Origin: Owenweeksia sp.
Lineage (GTDB): Bacteria; Bacteroidota; Bacteroidia; Flavobacteriales; Schleiferiaceae
NCBI GenBank assembly: GCA_028277105.1
Contig: JANQHO010000072.1
Location: forward strand, 1 to 58,871
Reading direction: 5' to 3'
Length of the DNA stretch: 58,871 bases
A program made the translations under genes and the position numbers. How positions within the stretch are numbered: position 1 is the stretch's first letter; every line of letters begins with the position of its first letter. The notes under the pieces were generated by a model. The model did not search any database and was not told the DNA's origin. It was given only the letters and a program-made list of their open reading frames with translations. Positions 40,692-49,898 of this stretch are shown here, piece by piece.

Positions 40692-43298
40692 CTAAAAGCG
40701 GTATTTCAGGCTCAGCATCAAATAGCGCGGCAGGAGATAATAAGTGCTTTGTGCGGCAGATAAGGCGCTGACGGACTGAATCACAGCCGTCTGGCGGTTA
40801 AACAAATTGGAGAGGTTAAGCGATAAGGTGGCTTTATTGGGTTTGATGGTATAGTTCATGGCAACAGAACCCAATGGCGTAAAAGAGCGGCTGTTGCCGT
40901 CTTCGGAAAAGTAGGTTAATTGTTCGGCCTCCAGTATGGCGTTCCAGCGGGTGTTTGGCTTGAAAATGAGTTTTTGGTTGAAGCGGCCAAAGTAAAAGCT
41001 GTTATCCCCGTTGCCGTAGTCGGCTGAACTGCGGTTCATACTGGCTGATAAACCAAAGTTAAAAAAGCCATCAAAGGCACTGCCCATCGAAAATTGCAGT
41101 CTATGGTTTCTAAGTCGGCTAACCTGATCTTCGGAGTTCAGCAAGCCCGGAATTTCCCGGTAATCGGCCTGATAGCTGAGTTTAAGAACAGAGGACAGCT
41201 TTGGAAAATAGCGGTCAAACCCGGTACTAAGGCTGTAGGTTTGACTTTCACCAAAAAGCCTTTGCTGGTCGATCACCCGGCCATCTTCCTCAACCGTAGC
41301 CGCAAAAGAAGCTACCGGGGAGGAGCGCACATACAAGGCTCTCACAAAAGCATTGATGAAGCGTTTTTCGCTGTCGTTATGCTTGAGGTAGAATACAACA
41401 GATTGGTCAGACATAGGTTGAGCAAAGTCAATCGCATTGCTGGACAAATAGCGGTAGCCTTGTAAAATGGGGTTGCGGTAAAGCTCGTATATCGAGCTAA
41501 GGCTGTATTCTTTAGTATAAAGCAATCCAACTTTATTGAAGCGGTCTAACTGACTGCTAACGCCCAACACGGGTTCAAAGAATGTCCGGTTGGCCTCTTC
41601 TTCGCCCAAGCTGAAATACTCCTGCCGCAAACGCCCTCCTGCGGTGAACTCCACTTTTTTCAACTCCCGTTTAAGCAATAATTCACTAAAGAGACTGGTG
41701 GCTTCATAGCCCAGGTCATTGCCGGGATTCTCACTGCCGCCTTCCAGACTGGTCACAAGGCTTTGTCTTAAGTCGGTCACACCCAATACCCCATTAATGG
41801 CATAGCCTTTCCATAAAGCTTTGAGGGTGCTGCTGGCTCCGGTATTACGGCTGTTCTGGCGACTCAATTGGAGCTGTTCTTCACCTTCCATACTTAGGCG
41901 GTATTGCTGGCTGAGATCGTCTTCCAGGTAACTGACCTGGGTTTGCAATGCCAGGCAGGGATTGATGCGGTTGGTCAGGCTGACATCGAAAAGGGCTACC
42001 GAGTTTTCGTTATCCAAGCGGTCAGGAATCAGGTTGCCATTGAGTAGGTTTTGAGTGGAGAGGTTTTGCTGGTTTTGGGTGTAGTGGGTACGAATCTGTA
42101 GATCGGCATTGGCATTGACTTGGTAAGTGGCTTTAAGATCGGCAAAAGTCTCTTTGAGTGCAATCTCCTGATCCTGACTCTCGTTCAGGTTAACACCTGT
42201 ACCACTGGTAGGATAGCTCACGTTCTGATCGGTGCGGTAACGGATGTCATTGCCGTAAAGTGAGGTCATGGTACGGATGGACAGGCGTTGGGTAGGTTTG
42301 GCTACAAAGTTCAGGGAGCCGTAGCGCGAATCGTGAAAGCGCAATAGTTCTTCCCGGATAAAACCGGGGCCGGACAAGCGGGTATCCAGCAAAGGCTCAC
42401 TAAAACGGAATTGCTTATACTCTAAATTTCCCGTGTTAAACCGCTGCCAGTCAGAACCAATGGCATCCTGACCTATATTGTTGAGATCACCCGTAAAGAT
42501 GGCCTTAAAACCTTTCCTGTAGCTCAGGAGATCGGTGTTGGCGGTATATACCTCGTTGATGCCCCCGCCTGCTTCCACTTCCCCGAATAAGGGAGCTTTT
42601 CGCCCCTCCTTGATCTTCAGGTTAATCGCCACATCCTCACTTTGCTCAATACCTTTAAAGAGGCGGTTGTCCGTGTAGTTCTTTAGAATCTCCACTTCGG
42701 CCAATAGTTCTGCCGAGAGGTTTTTGGAAAGAACTTTGTACTTGGTGTCTGTAAGGTCATCCCCATCGAGCAATATTTTTTTGATCTCCTTGCCCTGATA
42801 TTGGATCGTCCCGTCCTCACTTACATTCACCCCAGGTATCTTTTTCAAAACGTCTTCGGCTACTTCTTCTGTACCATCGGTAAAGGCTTCAACCTGGTAG
42901 GTCAGCGTGTCCCCCCTTTCCCTGACAGGACGGTTACCTTCGATCACTACCTCGTCCAGTTCGGTGCTTTTTTCCACCATCACTATGTCGTAGGTGAGCT
43001 GACCTTCTGCTGCCTCTTTGATACTGATATAGCGGGCGTAGTTTTCAAACCCTATCCTGCGGACGTTCAACCAAACACTATCCTGTGAGGTGTTGAGCCT
43101 GATTTGGTAATGACCTTCCTGATTGCTGCTGCCAAAGGCCAGTATGGAACCTTCGGGGGTGTCCTTGACCAAGACCTGGCTAAAAGGCAATGGAGCGCTA
43201 AGGGAATCCGTTACCCTGCCCTGTAACAGAATTTCCTGTCCATAAGCCAACTGGCTCACGGCTATACTCATTATCAAAAAGTAGCCTCTTAGCTTCAA
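40692..43298 (-). CDS. TonB-dependent receptor-like outer-membrane protein (carboxypeptidase-regulatory-like N-terminus)
   Basis: The 868-aa product starts at TTG 43,298, which gives a usable signal peptide (KLRGYFLIMSIAVSQLAYGQ); the next ATG is nine codons in and leaves too short a signal. Residues about 25-110 are a CarboxypepD_reg-like beta domain (LQGRVTDSLSAPLPFSQV). A plug-like region follows (IPGVNVSEDGTIQYQG), then a long barrel ending in YRF. It is not SusC-like (no SusD neighbour). In Bacteroidota such receptors often sit with GLPGLI proteins, as here. Uptake or export of a peptide or other ligand is possible. Confidence 0.8.
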   Translation of the reverse strand: MKLRGYFLIMSIAVSQLAYGQEILLQGRVTDSLSAPLPFSQVLVKDTPEGSILAFGSSNQEGHYQIRLNTSQDSVWLNVRRIGFENYARYISIKEAAEGQLTYDIVMVEKSTELDEVVIEGNRPVRERGDTLTYQVEAFTDGTEEVAEDVLKKIPGVNVSEDGTIQYQGKEIKKILLDGDDLTDTKYKVLSKNLSAELLAEVEILKNYTDNRLFKGIEQSEDVAINLKIKEGRKAPLFGEVEAGGGINEVYTANTDLLSYRKGFKAIFTGDLNNIGQDAIGSDWQRFNTGNLEYKQFRFSEPLLDTRLSGPGFIREELLRFHDSRYGSLNFVAKPTQRLSIRTMTSLYGNDIRYRTDQNVSYPTSGTGVNLNESQDQEIALKETFADLKATYQVNANADLQIRTHYTQNQQNLSTQNLLNGNLIPDRLDNENSVALFDVSLTNRINPCLALQTQVSYLEDDLSQQYRLSMEGEEQLQLSRQNSRNTGASSTLKALWKGYAINGVLGVTDLRQSLVTSLEGGSENPGNDLGYEATSLFSELLLKRELKKVEFTAGGRLRQEYFSLGEEEANRTFFEPVLGVSSQLDRFNKVGLLYTKEYSLSSIYELYRNPILQGYRYLSSNAIDFAQPMSDQSVVFYLKHNDSEKRFINAFVRALYVRSSPVASFAATVEEDGRVIDQQRLFGESQTYSLSTGFDRYFPKLSSVLKLSYQADYREIPGLLNSEDQVSRLRNHRLQFSMGSAFDGFFNFGLSASMNRSSADYGNGDNSFYFGRFNQKLIFKPNTRWNAILEAEQLTYFSEDGNSRSFTPLGSVAMNYTIKPNKATLSLNLSNLFNRQTAVIQSVSALSAAQSTYYLLPRYLMLSLKYRF

Positions 43299-43326
43299 TG
43301 TCTCAGGTCTTGTGTCTTAAGTCTTT
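43296..43326. repeat. Degenerate 7-bp repeat between GLPGLI and receptor genes
   Basis: The minus strand between the two genes is AAGACTT-AAGACAC-AAGACCT-GAGACAT, the same unit as at 2,285 and 4,018. It reaches into the receptor start codon (TTG), so it makes up the whole spacer and may replace the normal ribosome-binding context. Confidence 0.65.
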
Positions 43327-44100
43327 TCAATCTTTCTTCTCAAAATCGTAGGTTTCCATAAAAGTGGGATGAGCCGGGGCGCTGATGGTAATGGTCAATT
43401 CCGGGTCTTCCGCCATCATACGGGAGGCTATGGCTTTCGATTTTTTCACCTTACGATGCCATTCGGCAATTTCCTTTTCGCGGTAGTCAGGGTAACTGAT
43501 CTTTTCCCCGCTGTACTGATAATCCGGGCTTTGGGTGTAACGTTTGTCGGGAAAGGTCAGGTCATTCAACTGAAAGGAGATCAAACCTTTGTCGTCCTTA
43601 ACCTCCATGATGAGACCAGGAAGCCCGTAAAACTTCCAGGGGCCAGCATTGACCGGAATGTCGGGGGCAAACCAGGCTGCATACCTACGCCCCCGGAAGT
43701 CAATGATGGCTTTGGTACAGTTAAACCCGGCTATACTTTTCGTATCGCTTTGAATTTCCCATTGGTGGCTGATCTGATCTTCCAGCTGATAGGCATCTCT
43801 CCGTAAAAAGGTACGCTGGTAACTTTGGTCTTTCAGGTGATTGCGAAAAAAAACATGGCCGTCTGCATCGGAATAGATCTTCTGGTATTTTAAGCCCTGT
43901 TCCAATTCCAGTACTCCGCCTTCGATCTGGCGGTAGACAAATTTGTAAGCTTCCTCGCTGAAGGTTAGAGTAGCGGTCTGCTCAAATTCATCATTAAAGA
44001 GGCGGTAGGTATAGGTAGCCGTACCCACTGTGACCTTTTCATCTTCGGTAAATCCGCTAATAAGGAAAGCGGTTAAAAGGGTAATGATTAAGTAGCGCAT
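43327..44100 (-). CDS. GLPGLI family protein
   Basis: The 257-aa product has a signal peptide (MRYLIITLLTAFLISGFT), a beta-rich body and the family-naming motif in FYGLPGLIMEV (about residue 165). GLPGLI proteins are secreted or periplasmic Bacteroidota proteins of unknown biochemical role, often found with TonB-dependent receptors. It is followed after 28 bases by the receptor gene and presumably shares its transcript. Confidence 0.85.
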   Translation of the reverse strand: MRYLIITLLTAFLISGFTEDEKVTVGTATYTYRLFNDEFEQTATLTFSEEAYKFVYRQIEGGVLELEQGLKYQKIYSDADGHVFFRNHLKDQSYQRTFLRRDAYQLEDQISHQWEIQSDTKSIAGFNCTKAIIDFRGRRYAAWFAPDIPVNAGPWKFYGLPGLIMEVKDDKGLISFQLNDLTFPDKRYTQSPDYQYSGEKISYPDYREKEIAEWHRKVKKSKAIASRMMAEDPELTITISAPAHPTFMETYDFEKKD

Positions 44101-44150
44101 AATCTATTTTTTTAATGAACTAAAAACCTAGTACGTTCTTTCATGTAAGA

Positions 44151-44176
44151 AGTTATGCCCGCATGCGGGCATAACT
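44151..44176. promoter_or_regulatory. 26-bp perfect palindrome
   Basis: AGTTATGCCCGC (44,151-44,162) is followed at once by AT and its reverse complement, GCGGGCATAACT, giving a palindrome with no loop. No T run follows on the minus strand. It lies 12 bases behind the 44,189 gene: a terminator-like hairpin, or a binding site. Confidence 0.5.
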
Positions 44177-44188
44177 CTTAAACCTGAT

Positions 44189-44422
44189 CTATAATTCTTC
44201 GATCATTTTGCGAAGCTTCTTGGCTTCCGATTCGGCTTCTTCACAAGTATCGGCTGTCACGGCATAATAACCGTCAATTGTTAAAATCTCCACTTTACAG
44301 CGGTCATCATCGTCATCGAGCTTTACTTCTTCCCTGCTATTAGAGGTAGTCTCTATTTCTGCCCCGGCATAGAGGGAGGCACTGAACAAGGCCAGTGAAG
44401 TCAATAAGAATAATCGTTTCAT
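44189..44422 (-). CDS. Small secreted two-cysteine protein B (77 aa)
   Basis: From ATG 44,422 the product has a signal peptide (MKRLFLLTSLALFSASLYAGA), then an acidic DDDDDRC motif (Cys 42), a KVEILTIDGYYAVTA segment and DTC (Cys 60), and a charged helix. Length (77) and motif order match protein A at 40,293; Cys spacing is 18 in both. The two paralogs flank the GLPGLI/receptor genes. It is divergent from the TPR/LuxR regulator, with 331 bases between the two starts. Confidence 0.75.
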   Translation of the reverse strand: MKRLFLLTSLALFSASLYAGAEIETTSNSREEVKLDDDDDRCKVEILTIDGYYAVTADTCEEAESEAKKLRKMIEEL

Positions 44423-44753
44423 TTTTTTGAGTTTTTGAGTTAAAAAAAATGTGTGATTTCTAAACATATTTTTACCATTAGATCAGCACATAAAAACAGC
44501 TTATAAGAGTAAATTCGACTGAATTATAGTATAAAATATGAATAGAATTTAACGTGAAATTAGTATAAAGAAGGGGTTACTTTTAGGTGGTTTTTGAGCC
44601 AGTCCACTAATTGTCTACAGATGCATTTGTGAAAAATAAATTGCTTTTAAAAGTCATTAACTTTTAATCAATAAAATAGCCTAAAATATTTTCTTTAGGT
44701 CAATGAATCACAAAATTGACCTTTTAATCCACATCTGTTCTTAGTTTAGGATA
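44423..44753. promoter_or_regulatory. AT-rich divergent control region
   Basis: No gene is seen in these 331 bases. TTGAC at 44,716-44,720 and TAGTTTAG at 44,742-44,749 could be a weak promoter for the TPR/LuxR gene starting at 44,754. The rest is A/T-rich and would serve the 77-aa gene on the other side. Confidence 0.35.
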
Positions 44754-46517
44754 ATGAAGTATTGGCGTATCGCAATCTTTCTTTTGGTTCATCAGGCCCA
44801 CGGCCAAAATTCCCAATCCAGAATTGACAGTCTTCACCATTTTTTAGAGACAGCAAGTGGGAAAGAGCTTACCCTGGCACAAGTACAATTGGCCAGCCTC
44901 ATTATGACCATTAACTTAAGCGAAGCCGATAGCCTGATCGAAAGGGCTTTGCAATCTTCAGAGGCTTCAGGTTTTACAGAGGGTGCGATCAGATCACTAC
45001 TGGTTAAGGCGGCTATCACCAATTACAAGGGTAATTGGAGAGGATCGGAGCAACTTTTGAACAAGGCCATAGAGTTATCAGATAAGCATAGCTTCACAGA
45101 GGGATTAGCCTACGCCTACACTACCCTGGGTTCTTTGAATTTGAGAAGAGGCCAGTATGCTGAAGCCCTGGATTATCATTTTAAGGCGGTAGCAGGGGCG
45201 CAATCACTAGGTAATAGTGATATGGAGGTGACTAACCTGCTCAATATTGGCCTGATCAAACAGCGGGTTGGCGCTCTGGATGAAGCCGAAAAATATCTCA
45301 CCGAAGCAGTTGAGATATGTGAGGCGAACGGCCTCGACTTCCGCAAGGCCCAACTTTATATTAACCTGGGAGTGATGGAGTTCTCACGCCAAAACATAGG
45401 CTCATCCATAGATTACACTAAAGAAGCACTTACTATTTTCAGACGGTTCAAAGATCAGCCCAACACCGCTCAGTGCCTTCAAAATTTGGGCTTTGCTATG
45501 GCATCCTTGCAAAAGAAAGAAGAAGCCTTTGCCTACTACAATGAATCGCTGGCAATCAGGGAGGCTATTAATGACCAGAGCGGTATTGCCCGTATACTTT
45601 TGAATAAAGCACGACTCGAAAATGATACAGGCAATTCTGACGGGGCGATTCCCCTTGCTACCGAAGCCTGGCGTAAGGCCAAAGAGATCAAAGACCATCG
45701 CTTTCTGGCTGATGCCGCTCTTTTCTTGTCAGAGGTACATGAGAGTATCAAAAATCCAATGGTCGCCCTGCGATATTACAAAAGCTATGCTGCCGCCAAA
45801 GATTCACTGCAACGATCTATGAATGAAAGTAAGATCGCCCAACTGACTGCGGAGTTTGAGTTTGGTAAAAAAGAGCAGGAATTAGCATTGAGCCAACAAG
45901 CTTTGGCGCTGTCAGATCAGGAAAGTGAAGCTTTGCGTTCCAGGCAACTATTCTTGTTGACTTTCATTATTGCCTTAATCATCATTATTACAACTTTAAT
46001 CATCTATCACCGCCACAAGCAAACCCGCCAAAGACTGGAACAACAGCTTTTGATCGAACGCACCAAAGCAGCCGGATTGGAACGGGAAAAATTGAAGCAA
46101 GAACTCAACCACTATGCCGGACAACTGCGGCAAAAGAACGAACTGATAGCGGCTTTTCAAACACAGCTACACCAATTAGAGCCGGAACAAAAGAAGGGAT
46201 TGGATGAGCAGCATTTAAATCAATTGGCTGTTGAATTGGAAGGACGCTCCGGTCATAGCCTGTCCTGGGAGGAGTTCCGCCTGAAATTCGATACGGTGCA
46301 TCAAGGTTTTGTATCTGAACTAAAGAAGCAGCATCCTGACTTAACTCCGAATGAAATTGATCTCTGCATTTTGCTCAAGGTCAACCTGAGCTACAAGGAC
46401 ATAGCTGATATTCTGGACATTGGCTACGAAGCAATAAAAAAAGCCATGCAAAGGCTTTTCCGTAAGCTGGGCTTTGCCTCATCTGAGGAACTTAGGTCGT
46501 ATATACTACAGGTATAA
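44754..46517 (+). CDS. TPR sensor with membrane helix and cytoplasmic LuxR-type HTH
   Basis: The 587-aa product has a short signal (MKYWRIAIFLLVHQAHGQ), a TPR array (residues about 25-350; repeats such as ALDYHFKAVAGAQSLGNSDMEVTNLLNIG), a membrane helix about 400-420 (LFLLTFIIALIIIITTLIIY), a coiled coil, and a C-terminal HTH of LuxR/GerE type (LTPNEIDLCILLKVNLSYKDI, then ALSQ-like helices; about 520-585). Such proteins sense extracytoplasmic ligands through TPRs and bind DNA from the membrane. It likely controls the divergent 77-aa protein and perhaps the TonB/GLPGLI genes, since no other regulator is nearby. Confidence 0.8.
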   Translation: MKYWRIAIFLLVHQAHGQNSQSRIDSLHHFLETASGKELTLAQVQLASLIMTINLSEADSLIERALQSSEASGFTEGAIRSLLVKAAITNYKGNWRGSEQLLNKAIELSDKHSFTEGLAYAYTTLGSLNLRRGQYAEALDYHFKAVAGAQSLGNSDMEVTNLLNIGLIKQRVGALDEAEKYLTEAVEICEANGLDFRKAQLYINLGVMEFSRQNIGSSIDYTKEALTIFRRFKDQPNTAQCLQNLGFAMASLQKKEEAFAYYNESLAIREAINDQSGIARILLNKARLENDTGNSDGAIPLATEAWRKAKEIKDHRFLADAALFLSEVHESIKNPMVALRYYKSYAAAKDSLQRSMNESKIAQLTAEFEFGKKEQELALSQQALALSDQESEALRSRQLFLLTFIIALIIIITTLIIYHRHKQTRQRLEQQLLIERTKAAGLEREKLKQELNHYAGQLRQKNELIAAFQTQLHQLEPEQKKGLDEQHLNQLAVELEGRSGHSLSWEEFRLKFDTVHQGFVSELKKQHPDLTPNEIDLCILLKVNLSYKDIADILDIGYEAIKKAMQRLFRKLGFASSEELRSYILQV

Positions 46518-46749
46518 CTGGCTGTTTTTTGATCAATAACAATCAGGGACAAGTAAGGGTAAGTTGAGGGACATTTGAAAATGTACTTGCTAAGGTGTAG
46601 TAAGAGGGAATTGGTAATGGAAAGGGCTTAGGGTAGTGCTTAAAGGGGATTGTGAGGGGCCTGTGATGGCTTAGTGGGGTTACAGTCGAATACTGGCCCG
46701 GATCGGTGAGGAAACTCTAAAAGGCTTGAAATGCCTGGGGTCGTATCAG

Positions 46750-47016
46750 TTAGCTTCCAGCAGCTCTTAATGGCTCTGTTGCCAGTTCTCTAGCCCTTTC
46801 TATAAGGGAAAGCTTCTGGCTTTTGAGTGCTTCAATCAGGTCTACTCCAGTCTCATAGATATTACGAGCATTCGAGGGCCTGATCTTTTCACCCCTGAAA
46901 AACTTATGCACTGTTGGATAAGTCAGACCAGTTTTTCCAACAATTGCCTCTACATAATTGTCGCAGTATTTCGACAATTCCTGTTTCAAAAGATTGATGT
47001 CTTGAAGTAAAAACAT
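46750..47016 (-). CDS. Small HTH regulator (88 aa)
   Basis: A helix-turn-helix lies at residues about 22-45 (VEAIVGKTGLTYPTVHKFFRGEK), the form of phage Cro/XRE proteins. The rest is helical. It is divergent from a second small HTH gene across a 212-base AT-rich gap, a typical lysogeny-switch layout. Confidence 0.6.
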   Translation of the reverse strand: MFLLQDINLLKQELSKYCDNYVEAIVGKTGLTYPTVHKFFRGEKIRPSNARNIYETGVDLIEALKSQKLSLIERARELATEPLRAAGS

Positions 47017-47228
47017 ATGTCAAGTTTAGGATTAAGTTTTCTGAAATATTCACGGTAATTTTTTGTTAATATTTTTAATTTTATCTTCAGTTGTATATAA
47101 AAATACATACGTATATAGATACAAAGTATGCAAAAAACTCAATAAAACCTCAAAAATTCCTATTCACTCGCAATATTTTTTTGCCAGTAAAGGCATTTTT
47201 TCTACACCAGAACTCTAAAAAAAACACT

Positions 47229-47648
47229 ATGTCAACCAGTAGCGAACTAACTCCTTTAGCAGGGAGGTTTATCCGAATTGTGGAGATCATTAAAGAAAAA
47301 AATAAGAACGGAGAGTTAATAGATGCCAAAACGCGCTTTGATACGAATGTCAGTTTACTGTTCTGTTCTGACCGTACAATGATGCACAAAATCAGGACAG
47401 GCCACAGTCAACCCTCACATCGACATATACAAAAGCTAGCAGCTCTTTTTGGCATCGACTACAATGCGTTTTATAGGGAGGTGGAGGAGGTCTTTTACCG
47501 GGAATATGATGGCCTGAGAAAAATGGAGATAAGTTACAGGGAAGAGATGAGCCATTTGAAAATCAAGCTGGATGAAACATTCACAGAACTACAGAGTTGC
47601 GCTCATAAGTACATTGGGTTTTTAGAAGAGAAACTCGGGGCTTCCTAG
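47229..47648 (+). CDS. HTH-like regulator with coiled-coil tail (139 aa)
   Basis: I choose ATG 47,229 (MSTSSELTPLAGRFIRIVE); the open frame before it is AT-rich and non-coding in look. The middle region (SDRTMMHKIRTGHSQPSHRHIQKLAALFGIDYNAF) has the shape of a XRE-type HTH. The C-terminal 60 residues are a coiled coil. It is divergent from the 88-aa HTH gene and may be its opposing regulator. Confidence 0.6.
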   Translation: MSTSSELTPLAGRFIRIVEIIKEKNKNGELIDAKTRFDTNVSLLFCSDRTMMHKIRTGHSQPSHRHIQKLAALFGIDYNAFYREVEEVFYREYDGLRKMEISYREEMSHLKIKLDETFTELQSCAHKYIGFLEEKLGAS

Positions 47649-47712
47649 AAACCCTCCAGGTACTCCCACCGACTTTTGTGGTTCGGTCTTATCAACCACT
47701 GTTTACGATCAC

Positions 47713-48015
47713 TCAATTGGAACTCCTTAACCATCGGTGTAAAGAAGGGACATGATACCTGATTCTACGAGGGCTTGGTTTTCGTATGATAATGCCGTTT
47801 TGTGGGCTGTGGTCGCGTAGCTCCTGCATTTTAGTTTTACCAACGCCAAGGATTTCCCTTGCTCGTTCACTACCACACCACTCTTCTTCCTCTGTCTTGT
47901 CTTCACCTTCTTTGACTTCATGTATCAATTCCCTGACGGCCTGTTTAATTGATAGCTTTATATCTGCCATTAAGAGATCATAGGCTTCATCCCCCTCTTT
48001 CAATATGACTTTCAT
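47713..48015 (-). CDS. Excisionase-like winged HTH protein (100 aa)
   Basis: The C-terminal half matches the HTH_17/Xis pattern: EEWCGSERAREILGVGKTKMQELR...IRKPSPRRIRYHVPSLHRWLRS, with the usual final 'R-Y-x-x-x-x-L-x-x-W-L'. It precedes the recombinase gene at the border and probably directs excision. The N-terminal half is acidic and helical. Confidence 0.7.
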   Translation of the reverse strand: MKVILKEGDEAYDLLMADIKLSIKQAVRELIHEVKEGEDKTEEEEWCGSERAREILGVGKTKMQELRDHSPQNGIIIRKPSPRRIRYHVPSLHRWLRSSN

Positions 48016-48140
48016 CTTCGAGAATTTATCGGTTAAATGCTCCTGGCTGATTTTTAGCCCTTAGCATTACCACCAAATTAGCGCGATGTCATCTCTATGG
48101 AATGGTTCACAATTTCCCCCCGGAACAATTCTTGGAATTT

Positions 48141-49715
48141 TTAAGAAGCTATAGCCAAATCAGTGTTTTCTAAACTATCTAAAAAGGCGTTTACGTTCGC
48201 CTGTGCTTCAGCCCCATCTTTGACACTTGTTTTGGATAGCAGAGAAATAACTAGACTGGTTGAGCGATTAACTTCAGGTGCACTTTCTAGTTCATCCAAA
48301 AGAAACTGATAGACTGGCACAGAGTCGTTATCCTCCTCAATTACCAAATCCTTAAGCAACATGGAGTATTCGTCCTTATGAATAGCATTAAGGACTTTTT
48401 CAGCACTGTTGGCAAGATGATCTGCATCAAAACCTTCAACGTAAACTTCAGTGGTTTTGAAATCTCCATGACCTGCCATTCCGTTGATCTCAGAAAGCGG
48501 TACACCATTAGTCAAAGCAATTGAAAAGAAAGAGTGTCTTGCTACATAGGAGGTTACATTTCCATCAACTCCGGCTTTCTTTGAAATAGAACGCATTCTA
48601 ACTGAATGATTGGCTCCTATCATATCTAGCTTTTTCTGAAAAAGCATACCGTCTGTGTACCTAAGATGCTCGATGTCATTGATGATATCAAAAACAAAAT
48701 CACCTGCCTTTTTATTCTTTGTGTAATAATCCACGATTTCTTGAGCTGTCTTAGACAGGACGATGTCAAACCTCTTAGCATTATCTGACCATCTGGTTTT
48801 TCTCCTGGTGTATTTAAGTTTCCCGTTCTGTACTTGATAAACTTTAAGATGAGCAACATCCATAAAGTTCATCCCCCAGCACTCGAAATAAAACTTAAAG
48901 TAATTTAAATGATGCCATAACCTCGTACCCTCAGTTAACCCCAACTTGAAAATTTTGGTGATTTCTGAGGCATCTACATTTCGGTGATTAGTCTTTTCCT
49001 TTCTAATTCTATACTTACCCCTGCCAAACGGATATGATTCTTCTTTAACAGGGCAGTTCTTATCTTCTATGGCCAAATTGTAAACTCTCCTAATATCCTT
49101 TGTCCTAAACCCAAGTCCGTTTAATGTGTTTCGTTTTCCCTCTTTGTTCACTTGCCTTAAGTACCAGTTTTCATAAGACTTCAAAAAGGAAACCGTGATG
49201 TCGGCAAAGCTCAAATTCCGATTGCCAGTATAGGTATTGAGGCTCGTCAGCATTTGGTCAACTGTCTTTCCTGATCCACCTCTGTCAGTATTGAAAAACT
49301 CCTCAGCTATTTTTTTTGCGTAGTCATTAAAACTTGGTGAAACTGCCTTTTCACTCTCTATTATACTCTGTATGATTTGAGGAGATTCTTCTTCAAGCTT
49401 CTTATCAAACTCCTTTTGGATTTGATCTTCAGCAATGGTCTTGATTTGCTTTACGTGAAGCTCATTAAGCCTTGGTGCAAGTTTGCTGATTGTTTCCCCA
49501 ACAATGGCATACTTTCTGGCTATTGTAGCATTGGCCTCTCCGATACCCTCATAAGGCTTTTGAACTAATTCTTTATCGGCATTCCATTCATCCTCTTTTA
49601 ATCGGTAGCCAGTTGAAATATAATCTGGAACTCCTTTGTGAGAGATTTTGATTTTTAAAGGCCAACGCTCTGCGGTCTTGTTTCTCTTATCGAAATATTT
49701 GCTATATGTTGCCAT
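48141..49715 (-). CDS. Tyrosine recombinase (element integrase)
   Basis: The 524-aa product is longer than usual. The N-terminus has an arm-binding domain, the middle a SAM-like core-binding domain (FADITVSFLKSYENWYLR), and the C-terminus the catalytic domain: ARHSFFSIAL (Arg/His box, about residue 391), AGHGDFKTTEVY with His and the Tyr nucleophile (about 412-424). The Arg I box reads CWGMNFMDVAHL, so Arg is not at the usual place; CTnDOT IntDOT also lacks a canonical Arg I (from memory). The gene lies 183 bases from the tRNA fragment, the normal place for an element integrase. A 100-aa extension after the Tyr is unusual. Confidence 0.85.
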   Translation of the reverse strand: MATYSKYFDKRNKTAERWPLKIKISHKGVPDYISTGYRLKEDEWNADKELVQKPYEGIGEANATIARKYAIVGETISKLAPRLNELHVKQIKTIAEDQIQKEFDKKLEEESPQIIQSIIESEKAVSPSFNDYAKKIAEEFFNTDRGGSGKTVDQMLTSLNTYTGNRNLSFADITVSFLKSYENWYLRQVNKEGKRNTLNGLGFRTKDIRRVYNLAIEDKNCPVKEESYPFGRGKYRIRKEKTNHRNVDASEITKIFKLGLTEGTRLWHHLNYFKFYFECWGMNFMDVAHLKVYQVQNGKLKYTRRKTRWSDNAKRFDIVLSKTAQEIVDYYTKNKKAGDFVFDIINDIEHLRYTDGMLFQKKLDMIGANHSVRMRSISKKAGVDGNVTSYVARHSFFSIALTNGVPLSEINGMAGHGDFKTTEVYVEGFDADHLANSAEKVLNAIHKDEYSMLLKDLVIEEDNDSVPVYQFLLDELESAPEVNRSTSLVISLLSKTSVKDGAEAQANVNAFLDSLENTDLAIAS

Positions 49716-49898
49716 CTTTTGTCAGATTCTAATTCAAAGATAAGTAAAATTTTGCACGGTTTTTTGCACGGTTTCTGTGAATTCTAACGGTTTTTGATGG
49801 TTCGAGGTTACCTTGGTATATGTGGAAAATAGATTGCAAACAATTGAAATACAGTATTTTATGATTCAAATATAATTCATTTAAAACCAATAATATGT

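Noticed and set aside
40692..43298. SusC-type nutrient receptor
   Set aside because: There is no SusD gene beside it, and the N-terminal layout is that of the carboxypeptidase-regulatory-like receptors found with GLPGLI proteins.
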